Source: a virus
IMG/VR virus record: IMGVR_UViG_3300044846_001688
Location: 1-22,333 of that record
Length of the DNA: 22,333 nucleotides
Direction: 5' to 3' (one strand)
Below, in pieces: positions 13,382 to 21,060 of the stretch. Under the pieces are notes generated by a model, which made no database searches, was not told the DNA's origin, and saw only the letters and a list, made by a program, of their open reading frames with translations. The translations under genes were made by a program, and so were the position numbers. Position 1 is the first letter of the stretch. Each line of letters begins with the position of its first letter.

Positions 13382-16239
13382 CCCTGCGTCTCCATCTCGG
13401 GGTACAGCGCGATGACGGTCATCGGGAGCGGCTGGTCAGCCACCACCCAGATGCGCCCGTCCGTCTCGTACCCGCCCGGAAAGGCGAACACATCAGTATC
13501 GCCCGTCAGCAGGGGCGGCTCCTCGTCCATAAAGTCGTTGTTCTTCCGGTACTGGATGAGGTCGAGGTTGTTCGGCCCCGGTCCCACCTTGCCGCCCAAG
13601 CTCGCATATAGCCGCAACCCGCACTTGTGGATGCGCTTGATCTTGGCCTGTGCCGTGCCGATCGCCGCACCCGCCTCGATGCGCTGCGTCGCAAGCGTCG
13701 AGGTGTACGGATACCCCACAGTCGCCCGAGAGGTTGGGAACGGCATCGTCACCGCACCGTCCGTCACCACAAGTCCGGTAACCTCCTCGCCGTCCGCAAG
13801 CGCAGAGACCGTCTCGCCCTCGAGGTGCCACAGGCCGCGCAAGGTCGTCGCCGTCAGCCGCCACTCGTTGAACGGGACATCATCGTTCGGAAACACCGAG
13901 ACGATGGTCACAAGCGCCGATTCTTGGTCGATGACCGTGGTGATCTCCGCACGCGCCGAGCGCCAGAGCTCGTTCTCCTCGTCGTAGTACCGATGCACGA
14001 TCTCGCGCCCAACATCCCCCGCAACAAACACAGGGTCGTTGATGGTGATGAGGTCGCCGTTCTCAGCTTCGATAATCTCGTCGGCCTCGCTCGCAATCTC
14101 AAGGCTTGAGGTTACCGTGACTTCCACCCCGGTAGATCCGGCAGTCTGGTACCCGTCCGCAAGGAACAGATCGGCAGGCACCACCGAGTTGAACTCAAGC
14201 GAGGCGTCCAGGTACCCAGCCCCTTGGATGTCCTCGCCTTCCTCAATCGACTGCCCGATGTACTCGATGAACCGCTGCGTCCGGTTCACATCGTCTTCGG
14301 TTGTCAACTGGTCAGAACCCTCGGTCAACAAACCGCCACCGGCCTCAAGCGCCAACTCATACGGGAAGTCGCCCTCGATGGTGCGCGAGACCACCAACCA
14401 CACATCGTCCAAGTCCCCGTTCGGGCTCGGGATGATCTGCACCGCCTCGACCTTTGCGTCGTTCCCCGCGATGGGATGCTGGTGCCAGCCATAGATGTTC
14501 TGCTCGCGGTCGTAGGTCAACCCGATAAGCTGCCCGTTCCCCAGGACGCACCAGATGATGTCATCCGGCTCCTTCTGGTATTCCATGTCCACGATGCCGG
14601 AGCGCGTGATTTCGGGGTAGAGCACGTTCATGTCCCGAGGTACAAACGCATCCACCTGCAGGTCGAACCGCAGCTCCATGATGCGCCGCCCACCCACGCG
14701 GGCGAAGATGACCGCATCCTCGACCAGAGTCGGCTCGAGCTCCATCGACCCCTCGGCACTCTGCAGGTCGAACTTCACGTTCTCCGGGCCGAGCGGCGCA
14801 GTCGTCACGTTTTCGCGAATAGCGATTTCAGCCCCCGCAGTCCCGACGATGAGCGCGTTACCCGGACGCAGCCACCGCACCTTGTCCACATTGCCGACCG
14901 CCAGAGTCAGGTTCAGCGCGTTGTCGGCAAGAATCTCGCCCATCGTATCGACCGCATGGGAGGAGTAGTCCCCAGCAACCGAGGCATACACATCCTGCCC
15001 ACCGCCCCACCACAGCCGGTCGCGCCAGAAGGCCGTCTTGTAGGGGTATGCCGCACCCATGCCCAGCCCCCACGCGCCCACACGGTATGCGCACGAGGCC
15101 GTCGAGAGCAGCTCGTTCGGAGCCACGCCGGGACCCACCACATCAGCCACCACCACCGTCGTGCTCGTGACCGAGGTGATCTTGAGGATGACATACCCCG
15201 GATGCAGGAACTTCCACAGCACACCCGTATTTCCGTCGTAGTCCTGCCCCTCCTCGTGAATGGGCCGGATCGCGCCGGTCGTGGCACTGTTCATCGCCTC
15301 GTAGAACTTGCCCGAGGACTTGCGGATGTCGCCAGCCGTGATGGCCTTTGCCGGCTCCCACTGCGTCGTCGTGATGTTCACCGGCTGCAACCGCAGGAGC
15401 ATCCCCACGGAGTCGTTGTCGAAGATGGCAAGGGCAGAGGTCACCGTGACACTGCCGGTCGTCGCGGTCAGCGAGAAGCTTTCTTTCGCATTCGGCTCAC
15501 GCTGGAATGGGCCATCGGTCGGCGCGTAGTCCGCAAAGGCCCAGCTCGTGTTCCCGCTGCGCGTCAGGGTCTGCGGCGCATACCCCTCGCACCCGATATA
15601 GAGCACATCGCCAGACTGGGCAATGGATAGCGCCGAGGTGTTCTCAGCGGTGAGCAAATCCTCCACCGCATACGGACTCGGGATCGTGTAGACCCGCGCC
15701 ACATCTCCGTTGCCACCGTAGGCCGTGTACCCGGTCGTGTCGATCACGCCGCCGTCGATGTCGTAGAGCTCGAAGGTCTTGGCTCCGGCATTGACATTCG
15801 TCACCTTCACATACCGGCCATTCACCTGTGACATGCCGGCGACCTGCGAGATGTACATCCAGTCGCCGTTCGACGGGTCTGCACCCACATAGGTCAGCAC
15901 ACCCGGACTCGCCTGCGTGATGTTCGAGATGTCGAGCGGGTCCTCGAGCACCACCCCACGGTCGGTGTAGAACCGGCAGTAGTAGTCGCCGAACTCGATG
16001 ATGTACGCCTGGTCGAAGGCGAACTCGAACCGCTGCAGCCACACCCGCTTGTCAGGGTACCGCGCCTGCAGGACGTACTTCGTCCCCGGACACCGCTTCG
16101 CCGGACCCTGAGCGGTCGGGATGAACCGCCGCATGCGGTAGGCCGAGGATGCGTACTTGTCGAAGTCGGTGCGGCCGCTCATCAGCGACCCGACCTCGCC
16201 CCCGTTGAAGTTGACGATGGCTGGATTGACGCTCGGCAT
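13378..16239 (-). CDS. Tail tubular protein B (gp12-like nozzle)
   Basis: The 953-residue protein starts MPSVNPAIVNFNGGEVGSLM, then SGRTDFDKYASSAYRMRRFI and GPAKRCPGTKYV, the conserved N-terminus of podoviral gp12-type nozzle proteins. Later parts (ALSIAQSGDVLYIGCEGYAP, PYKTAFWRDRLWWGGGQDVY, MEYQKEPDDIIWCVL) match the propeller-like body. Six copies would form the tail nozzle to which the tailspike attaches. I use the ATG at 16239 because it overlaps the gp11-like stop (TGATG) and has GAGG five bases upstream. A TTG seven codons earlier (16260) would overlap the previous gene by 22 bases and is less likely. The stop overlaps the gp13-like ATG (ATGA). Confidence 0.9.
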   Translation of the reverse strand: MPSVNPAIVNFNGGEVGSLMSGRTDFDKYASSAYRMRRFIPTAQGPAKRCPGTKYVLQARYPDKRVWLQRFEFAFDQAYIIEFGDYYCRFYTDRGVVLEDPLDISNITQASPGVLTYVGADPSNGDWMYISQVAGMSQVNGRYVKVTNVNAGAKTFELYDIDGGVIDTTGYTAYGGNGDVARVYTIPSPYAVEDLLTAENTSALSIAQSGDVLYIGCEGYAPQTLTRSGNTSWAFADYAPTDGPFQREPNAKESFSLTATTGSVTVTSALAIFDNDSVGMLLRLQPVNITTTQWEPAKAITAGDIRKSSGKFYEAMNSATTGAIRPIHEEGQDYDGNTGVLWKFLHPGYVILKITSVTSTTVVVADVVGPGVAPNELLSTASCAYRVGAWGLGMGAAYPYKTAFWRDRLWWGGGQDVYASVAGDYSSHAVDTMGEILADNALNLTLAVGNVDKVRWLRPGNALIVGTAGAEIAIRENVTTAPLGPENVKFDLQSAEGSMELEPTLVEDAVIFARVGGRRIMELRFDLQVDAFVPRDMNVLYPEITRSGIVDMEYQKEPDDIIWCVLGNGQLIGLTYDREQNIYGWHQHPIAGNDAKVEAVQIIPSPNGDLDDVWLVVSRTIEGDFPYELALEAGGGLLTEGSDQLTTEDDVNRTQRFIEYIGQSIEEGEDIQGAGYLDASLEFNSVVPADLFLADGYQTAGSTGVEVTVTSSLEIASEADEIIEAENGDLITINDPVFVAGDVGREIVHRYYDEENELWRSARAEITTVIDQESALVTIVSVFPNDDVPFNEWRLTATTLRGLWHLEGETVSALADGEEVTGLVVTDGAVTMPFPTSRATVGYPYTSTLATQRIEAGAAIGTAQAKIKRIHKCGLRLYASLGGKVGPGPNNLDLIQYRKNNDFMDEEPPLLTGDTDVFAFPGGYETDGRIWVVADQPLPMTVIALYPEMETQG

Positions 16240-16841
16240 CAGAGCCTCACGGACAGCCAAGTCGTGTCGGCGATGCTCTCCGGCGGGTTCTCGATGGCGT
16301 TCGAACGGACCGCCTCAGTCAGGCACAGGCGATAGTCGCGCAGCGCCGCGTTCTTCTTGGCGTCCGACTGCGTCAGGGCCTCTGCGACGTTGTACGCCAG
16401 CAGAGCCGAAAACGCCTCGTCAAACGACGAGTCGAACTGGGTCGGGTCAGTCACCCGCGACAGATACCGCAGGTTCATCTGACCAGATGAGTTGGTCAGT
16501 ATCTTGCCACCCTCGAGCTGGTACTCCTGCCCACCGCCGCCAATCAGGTCGGACAAATCCGGCGCAGGGAAGTACGCGCCGACCTGCAGGATGCGCAGAC
16601 AGTCGGTCGGCAGGGTGTACTGGTATGAATAGCCAAAGGTCGGCACCGCGACATCTGCCGCGATGTTCGCCCGCTTCACGCAGAACCGCCAGTTGTAGGT
16701 GCGCTGAAGCTTGTCCCGCAGCATCCCATAGATGGCGTTCAGCTCACGCGCAGGCTTGGTGTTATCCGTAAGCGAAGTGATCCGCAGGTCACCAATCTTG
16801 GTGAGCGCGAGGTTCGCAATTGCAACGTCACTCGTAGCCAC
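16239..16841 (-). CDS. Tail tubular protein A (gp11-like adaptor)
   Basis: The 200-residue protein starts ATSDVAIANLALTKIGDLRI and continues DNTKPARELNAIYGMLRDKL, then RTYNWRFCVKRA, the conserved start of T7 gp11-type head-tail adaptors. The middle has YQYTLPTDCLRILQVG, another family hallmark, and the end is helical. By family it forms a 12-fold ring between portal and nozzle. The start is GTG with GGGAGGAG just upstream. The TGA shares a base with the ATG of tail tubular B, so the two are translationally coupled. The preceding 62-aa gene ends 18 bases upstream. Confidence 0.88.
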   Translation of the reverse strand: MATSDVAIANLALTKIGDLRITSLTDNTKPARELNAIYGMLRDKLQRTYNWRFCVKRANIAADVAVPTFGYSYQYTLPTDCLRILQVGAYFPAPDLSDLIGGGGQEYQLEGGKILTNSSGQMNLRYLSRVTDPTQFDSSFDEAFSALLAYNVAEALTQSDAKKNAALRDYRLCLTEAVRSNAIENPPESIADTTWLSVRL

Positions 16842-16859
16842 GGGCTCCTCCCGCAGCTA

Positions 16860-17048
16860 TTAGGCTGGCGGCCAAGTATCCTGGGTGATTGCTTCCTTGA
16901 GCGTGTCGATCAGCAAGAGCACCTCGAGCTTGCTCATACCGATGAGATCCACCCGCACCTCGACATCGAGGCTGGTCGTGGACGCACTCTCGGTCACGCT
17001 GCGGACACCGGCAGCGCCACGGTCGATTCCATAGAAACGGTCAGCCAT
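16860..17048 (-). CDS. 62-aa conserved-looking phage protein of unknown function
   Basis: The protein starts MADRFYGIDRGAAGVRSVTE, followed by LDVEVRVDLIGMSKLEVLLL and a C-terminal helix ending DTWPPA. Short proteins with a 'DRFYGI' start and a 'kl.v...i..l...I..d.WP' end occur in this slot of podoviral structural operons; no function is known to me. GGGAG lies 7 bases before the ATG. A terminator stands between it and the putative cement gene, so it is the first gene after the capsid transcription block. It could be a head completion or chaperone-like factor, but nothing in the sequence shows that. Confidence 0.72.
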   Translation of the reverse strand: MADRFYGIDRGAAGVRSVTESASTTSLDVEVRVDLIGMSKLEVLLLIDTLKEAITQDTWPPA

Positions 17049-17067
17049 GTCTGTCTCCCAGAAAGAA

Positions 17068-17095
17068 GGGGCGAGCCGGTTGCCCGACCCGCCCC
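17068..17095 (-). terminator. Intrinsic terminator after the capsid genes
   Basis: On the minus strand GGGGCGGGTCGG - GCAA - CCGGCTCGCCCC forms a 12-bp stem with a GNRA tetraloop, followed at once by TTCTTTCT. Two pairs are G-U wobbles that become A-C mismatches in plus-strand RNA, so the hairpin is built for the late-gene direction. It sits 6 bases after the stop of the putative cement gene. Some read-through is expected because tail genes follow. The position recalls the T-phi terminator after T7 gene 10. Confidence 0.85.
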
Positions 17096-17101
17096 TATGC
17101 C

Positions 17102-17608
17102 TTACGCCGTGTAGCGACCGATGAGCTTCACGGTGGCGGTGGCGTCAGCGGCCGCCGTCAGCGTGAGCGTCACGTCGTAGAACACGCCCGGATCGGCGGT
17201 GAGGCCGAGGGCGTCCCACAGCTCCTTGCCCGAGTTGGCGATGGTGAAGAAACCACCGCCCTCGTGCAGAACGTCCACGCCGTTGAGCGCACCGTCCTTG
17301 AGGGACAGGGCGTCGGCGAAGAAGTTCGCATCGACCACCGCGCCACCGTCCTTGGCCGTGCGGTACAGGCCGATGTCGGTGATGGTCGTGGTGCCGATGT
17401 CGGGCGAGTAGATGCGGAGGTCGGTCACCACCGCGTTCGACGGGAGCCGGAACATCCGGTACGTCGAGGCGATGCTGTCCGTGTCCGTGATCGCCACGGT
17501 GGCGACCTCGATGCGCTCGAAACCGCCATCGACACGAGGGTTGTTGAGGACCGCCGGGACTGCGTCCGCGTTGGTGACGAGAGTGGACTTGAGATTGACT
17601 ACAGCCAT
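17102..17608 (-). CDS. Putative capsid cement/decoration protein
   Basis: The 168-residue, beta-rich protein follows the major capsid gene by 14 bases and has GGGAG upstream of the ATG. Characteristic stretches are MAVVNLKSTLVTNADAVPAV, DTDSIASTYRMFRLPSNAVV, DIGLYRTAKDGGAVVDANFF and LWDALGLTADPGVFYDVTLT. This pattern is common in proteins encoded directly after the coat in BPP-1-type podoviruses, where the equivalent product is a cement protein on the outside of the capsid. The assignment is by position, size and beta-rich character; no structure comparison was possible. A strong terminator follows, so coat and cement end one transcription block, fitting high-copy capsid components. Confidence 0.62.
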   Translation of the reverse strand: MAVVNLKSTLVTNADAVPAVLNNPRVDGGFERIEVATVAITDTDSIASTYRMFRLPSNAVVTDLRIYSPDIGTTTITDIGLYRTAKDGGAVVDANFFADALSLKDGALNGVDVLHEGGGFFTIANSGKELWDALGLTADPGVFYDVTLTLTAAADATATVKLIGRYTA

Positions 17609-17622
17609 GATGGTCTACTCCC

Positions 17623-18516
17623 TTACTCGGCGCACAGGATGTCGACGACCTTCTTCTCTTCCGTGCGCGTGGCACCGAAGGTACCCATCAGGTAGACCTG
17701 ATACGGGTGCGAAGACAGGTCACGACGCTGCGTGACGTTGGACATGATGTCGTTCCAGACGCCCAGGTGAACACCCGACGGCACCCACACGGGGCAGCGG
17801 CGGTGAGTCGTACCAGAGGAGACAGGAAGACGCTCGGTGTGGATGAAGTTGATCCCGAGGAAGCGGGTCACCTTGCCGTCCTGCAGCACCGGAGCATCGG
17901 TGTTGAAGTCGGCGTTCGTGACCTGCAACTGACCGAGAAGGTCATCGTGCTGCTCGGCGCTGATGGCGCAGTAGGCGGGCTCGGCATCGAGGTCCACCTC
18001 GTTCTCCATCAGGATGCGACGCGCTTCACGCAGCTTGTCCACCGTGAGGCCCACGTTGCCAGCGGCAGCGTAGTTCACAGCGACCTGCTGGTTGGAGGTG
18101 TCGAAGTTGGTGGTCGTGCCACCGGCCTCGCCCGTCTTGTTCGCGCCGAAGATGCCCGAGATGATGACATCATCGATGGCGCGGCCCATCGCGTAGAGCC
18201 CGTTCTGCGAGTAGGCAGACTGCGGGTCGGCGAGGAGACGGAGCTTGTCGAAGTTGTCGATCAGGTCAGCCCAGTCGAAATCCTCCGGGAACACCCAACG
18301 GCGGTTGTTCGGAGTGTTGACCGGGACGATCGGCGAGTACCGGGTCGAAACGGCACGGGCGCTGGTGGCACCGTACTGCGTGACGACTTCAGAAGCCTTG
18401 CCCTTGTACGAGCCAGTCTGCACGGCACCGCGCAGCTTGGAGCCCTTCTGCTGCAGGAGCAGCGAGATGTTCGTGCCGTACTGAACGGCATAAACGGATG
18501 CGATATTGTCGGCCAT
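17623..18516 (-). CDS. Major capsid protein
   Basis: The 297-residue protein matches the Phage_capsid_2/BPP-1-type coat family: FPEDFDWADLIDNFDKLRLL followed by DPQSAYSQNGLYAMGRAIDD and VIISGIFGANKTGEAGG, then TVDKLREARRILMENEVDLD, then FLGINFIHTERLP, and CPVWVPSGVHLGVW near the end. These are the spine helix and P/A-domain-like stretches of an HK97-type fold. It would assemble the icosahedral head on the scaffold protein encoded upstream. GGAGGG lies just before the ATG. The 229-base gap before it contains a hairpin and no convincing gene. The next gene is the putative cement protein. Confidence 0.88.
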   Translation of the reverse strand: MADNIASVYAVQYGTNISLLLQQKGSKLRGAVQTGSYKGKASEVVTQYGATSARAVSTRYSPIVPVNTPNNRRWVFPEDFDWADLIDNFDKLRLLADPQSAYSQNGLYAMGRAIDDVIISGIFGANKTGEAGGTTTNFDTSNQQVAVNYAAAGNVGLTVDKLREARRILMENEVDLDAEPAYCAISAEQHDDLLGQLQVTNADFNTDAPVLQDGKVTRFLGINFIHTERLPVSSGTTHRRCPVWVPSGVHLGVWNDIMSNVTQRRDLSSHPYQVYLMGTFGATRTEEKKVVDILCAE

Positions 18517-18595
18517 GATAGCCCTCCAGAAAACATTAGATGACGATGTTCTCGGATGGCTTGTCCGTTACCGGGGCCGGAATCCTTGCCCGTTC

Positions 18596-18610
18596 CGCTC
18601 GGGCCGAGCG
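18596..18610. repeat. Short perfect palindrome
   Basis: CGCTCGG-G-CCGAGCG is a 7-bp inverted repeat around one base. The spacing leaves only 5-6 bp if folded as RNA. No T-run follows on the minus strand. It could be an operator or chance in GC-rich DNA. Confidence 0.35.
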
Positions 18611-18665
18611 ACCGTCTTTCCGGTTGTCAGCGGGGCCTCGCGGCTTGCCCGACCTCTGGTAAAGA

Positions 18666-18689
18666 GCCGGGAGGTTTAACCCTCCCGGC
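18666..18689 (-). terminator. Hairpin between scaffold and capsid genes (possible attenuator or processing site)
   Basis: Nine perfect pairs (GCCGGGAGG with CCTCCCGGC) close a 6-base loop. The minus strand then reads TCTTTACC, only a weak T-tract, so termination would be partial at best. The minus-strand loop reads GTTAAA. It lies 57 bases after the scaffold stop and about 150 bases before the capsid start, where it could lower scaffold relative to capsid message or protect the 5' end of capsid mRNA. Confidence 0.55.
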
Positions 18690-18745
18690 AACACACAGAG
18701 GAGAACACACGGGCGGATAGTACGACGACCATCTGCCGGATGCAA

Positions 18746-19603
18746 CTACTCCTCGGTGACACCCGGATTCGCCATCCGGTTAAGCGCCATCATCTCCTCG
18801 ATGGCACTCTGTCGGACACGCTGGTCTTGGTGCATATACCGACCCATGAACTCCTGATCGGCGAACAGCGAGGCCACCTTGTTCTTGGCCTGCGCCGGGG
18901 TCAACGCACCGCTCGACGGGGTGTCGCTGCCCACAAAGTCAGCCTCGCCGAACTTGGCACCGATGGCGTGGAACAGTTTCATCACCTTTGCGGTGCCGAT
19001 CGCCCGCTCGAGCGAGTCAAAGGTCGCCTCGTCGATCCCGGCTTCCTTGCCGAACTTGAGCACCGCCCGCTTGGCGAGCTCCTCGTTCTGCGCAGCAGCC
19101 GCGCCCCACTCGCCCTTGAGCGCCGAATACTCGGCCTCGGACTGCTTGGAGAATGCCTCGTCTGCCGCCTCGATGCGCGAGGTCGAGGCCTTGTTCCACC
19201 ACTCGGCGAGCCCCTTGGCCTGCTTCGTGGTCAGCCCGAGCTCGTGCAGCACCGGGGCCGCAGCCTGCGCGAACGAGCCGTCATCGCCATCCGGCACCGG
19301 CAACTCGTACTTGTCGGCGCTCTCCGGGCGACCGAGCCGGTTGTACACCGCGCTCCAGCCGTCGGCGTCATCGTCCGACTTGGGGGCGAGAATGGTGCGA
19401 CCGGCCTTGTCAGCGCCGAACACCTTCTCGAGGTTCTGATAGGACAGGAGCGCGTCAGCCGGTCCCTTCCACCCCTTCGCCTTGACCAGCTCGCCGAGCT
19501 GACCAGTCGTGGCGGGGTCGAGACCTTCCGGCGCGTACCACACGGGAGCCGCTGCCGGAGCAGTCGGGTTGCCTGCGGGTGCAGACCCTTGTTCGTCACT
19601 CAT
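18746..19603 (-). CDS. Capsid assembly scaffold protein
   Basis: The protein of about 285 residues is acidic and helical, and lies directly before the coat gene, the normal scaffold position. The N-terminal part is a disordered Pro/Ala-rich leader. Next come PATTGQLGELVKAKGWKGPA and DALLSYQNLEKVFGADKAGR, then LPVPDGDDGSFAQAAAPVLH and GLTTKQAKGLAEWWN, typical of podoviral scaffolds. The end is a charged helix (FADQEFMGRYMHQDQRVRQS), the part that usually contacts the coat. Starts at 19606 (GTG) and 19603 (ATG) are adjacent; AGAGGA is 8 bases before the ATG, which I prefer. The start lies inside the end of the Bbp19-like gene, so the two are coupled. Confidence 0.82.
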   Translation of the reverse strand: MSDEQGSAPAGNPTAPAAAPVWYAPEGLDPATTGQLGELVKAKGWKGPADALLSYQNLEKVFGADKAGRTILAPKSDDDADGWSAVYNRLGRPESADKYELPVPDGDDGSFAQAAAPVLHELGLTTKQAKGLAEWWNKASTSRIEAADEAFSKQSEAEYSALKGEWGAAAAQNEELAKRAVLKFGKEAGIDEATFDSLERAIGTAKVMKLFHAIGAKFGEADFVGSDTPSSGALTPAQAKNKVASLFADQEFMGRYMHQDQRVRQSAIEEMMALNRMANPGVTEE

Positions 19604-19889
19604 CACGGAAATCCTCTTGCAGATTGGTCAAGGTTCGTTCGTCCAAGTGCAGCGCCTCGACAATCATCTGCACCGTCTCCTGCCGGCCAACCATCCGGCC
19701 AACTTGGAACATGTCCGCCTGCGAACCGGGGGCGGCAGGCGGCTTACCGAGCCTCGCGAACCGCTTCAGGTGCGCGACCACTATCCGGCCATCGTCTGAC
19801 AGTTCGTTGCTCTGGGGGTTGAGGAACAGCCGCTTGTAGGCGCGGCTCCTCCACAGGATCTGACGGATACGCGCCAGCATGTGATTCAT
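19596..19889 (-). CDS. Bbp19-like phage protein
   Basis: This 97-residue protein resembles the Bbp19 family, named after Bordetella phage BPP-1. The pattern is: a basic start (MLARIRQILWRSRAYKRLFL), then DDGRIVVAHLKRFARL, then an acid/hydrophobic helix around VGRMVGRQETVQMIVEALHL and an acidic end EDFRDE. The family is found upstream of scaffold and coat genes in podoviruses; its function is not known to me. The ATG overlaps the previous stop (ATGA, 19886-19889), and the stop overlaps the scaffold start. A second ATG three codons in is possible. The basic/Trp-rich start followed by an acidic C-terminus may suggest a nucleic-acid or protein-contact role, but that is speculation. Confidence 0.72.
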   Translation of the reverse strand: MNHMLARIRQILWRSRAYKRLFLNPQSNELSDDGRIVVAHLKRFARLGKPPAAPGSQADMFQVGRMVGRQETVQMIVEALHLDERTLTNLQEDFRDE

Positions 19890-20068
19890 GTGCGATTGTC
19901 GTCCTGACGGAATGCGGTCCCGCCGCAGCCGGGGGCCTCAGTGTACCACCCGTGATGCACTGCATGAGAGCACCAGACCCGCTCCTGCTTCTGGGTGATG
20001 CCAGCCGCCCACCAGCAGAGGCGGCAGAGCAGGGTCGATGATGGATTCCGGTCCGTGGTATCGCTCAC
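19886..20068 (-). CDS. 60-aa Cys/His-rich, putative zinc-binding protein
   Basis: The frame is easily overlooked because it is open further upstream inside the phosphoesterase gene. The GTG at 20068 overlaps the phosphoesterase stop (GTGA), and its own TGA overlaps the next ATG (ATGA). This double coupling is the main evidence that it is real. The sequence reads MSDTTDRNPSSTLLCRLCWW, then RVWCSHAVHHGWYTEAPGCG. Candidate metal ligands are C15, C18, C33, H35, H38 or H39, and C48, resembling a small zinc-binding module. I do not recognise the family. It could be a structural zinc protein or a DNA/RNA-contact factor tied to the neighbouring phosphoesterase. Confidence 0.72.
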   Translation of the reverse strand: MSDTTDRNPSSTLLCRLCWWAAGITQKQERVWCSHAVHHGWYTEAPGCGGTAFRQDDNRT

Positions 20069-21060
20069 ACGGCCTCGCCACGGAACCACGCCTTGCCACC
20101 GTCCACCACCACGATCTCGGGCGGCAGCAGCCGACCCTCGCGGAAGGTCAGGACGGCGAAGCCCGACGCCCAATTGACCGGCCCCGCCTCGACGTAGGTG
20201 AACTGCGGCCCGGTGATGTCGGCCATGGTGCCGGTGTCCACGCCGTATCTACGGCCCCGGTAGTCGGCCCACGGGGTCACCTTCAACTGGTGGAGGTGGC
20301 CGTGGACGTAGGACACGCCCGCCTTCAGGGTGCTGTTATAGGCGGCATGGATGCCACCGTTCACCGGGCGGTGCCGGATGCAGACCCACCCGTCGGTGCG
20401 GGCGTTCAAGTGCAGCGCCCATCCAGCCCGCCAGCGGGGCAGGAAGTCCAAGAGCGTCGAGCCCGGCATCCCCTCGACCTCCGAGACGCGACCGGATAGG
20501 TAGTTCTCGAAGCGGGCGTCGTGGTTGCCGATGGTGCGCACGAGCTTGGCCGCGCCCGCCGCTCGAGCGATCTCGGCGCAGCGGTCTTGGACGGTATGGA
20601 TCTCGTCCTTCAGCTGCGGCTGCTGTTCCCACATGATTCGCGGGTGCCGCGAGATGCGAGCGCCGTCGAGGATGTCGCCGTTGAGCACGACCATCGCGGG
20701 GTTGAGCGCCTTGGCGAGACGGCAGAAGGCCTCATGCGCGACGGTGACGATGCCGGGCCAGTAGTGGCAATCGGAGGCCACGAGCACCACGCCGTCCTCG
20801 AGCGTGTCGTGCATCTCGCCTTCGTACTTCTCGGCCCGCTCGGCGGCGAGGGCGTTGGCGCGACGTCCGGCTGCGCTTCGGTCGCTTGCGCCGCGAATGG
20901 GAGTGATGGATTCCAGCGCCATGCCGTACTTCGACTCCATCGACCGGCGGCGGCTGTAGACGCTGCGCAGGTTGATGTTGAGCGCCTTGGCAACGAGCGG
21001 GGCCTTCTTCAGGCGCTGCCACGCGGCGATGAACTCCTGATCCGATGCGGTCAGCGGCAC
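20065..21060 (-). CDS. Helix-turn-helix / calcineurin-type metallophosphoesterase
   Basis: The 331-residue protein carries the calcineurin-like phosphoesterase motifs in order: D97-x-H99 (SDCHYW), G128-D129 (LNGDILDG), GNHD at 178-181, H230 and GHLH at 254-257. Together these make a dinuclear metal site. The first 45 residues (FIAAWQRLKKAPLVAKALNI, LRSVYSRRRSME) look like a helix-turn-helix, which would put the enzyme on DNA or RNA. The reaction may be nuclease or phosphodiesterase; the substrate is unknown. The start GTG has GGAG at suitable spacing and lies 10 bases inside the zincin gene; the stop overlaps the next GTG. Related phosphoesterases occur in podoviral late operons. Confidence 0.85.
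   Translation of the reverse strand: MPLTASDQEFIAAWQRLKKAPLVAKALNINLRSVYSRRRSMESKYGMALESITPIRGASDRSAAGRRANALAAERAEKYEGEMHDTLEDGVVLVASDCHYWPGIVTVAHEAFCRLAKALNPAMVVLNGDILDGARISRHPRIMWEQQPQLKDEIHTVQDRCAEIARAAGAAKLVRTIGNHDARFENYLSGRVSEVEGMPGSTLLDFLPRWRAGWALHLNARTDGWVCIRHRPVNGGIHAAYNSTLKAGVSYVHGHLHQLKVTPWADYRGRRYGVDTGTMADITGPQFTYVEAGPVNWASGFAVLTFREGRLLPPEIVVVDGGKAWFRGEAV

Larger units (their letters stand above)
18517..18745 (-). other. 229-base gap between scaffold and capsid genes
   Basis: This is the longest non-coding stretch in the window. It contains a perfect hairpin (18666-18689), a shorter palindrome (18596-18610) and the capsid ribosome-binding site. An open frame of 69 codons crosses it from a TTG, but it lacks a well-spaced ribosome-binding site and runs through the hairpin. 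I see no convincing sigma70 promoter. In an otherwise overlapping operon, such a gap suggests separate control of capsid expression. Confidence 0.6.

Noticed and set aside
18536-18745. 69-codon minus-strand frame in the scaffold-capsid gap
   Set aside because: It starts at TTG with poor ribosome-binding-site spacing and crosses the perfect hairpin; no motif is visible. A small real gene is not fully excluded.
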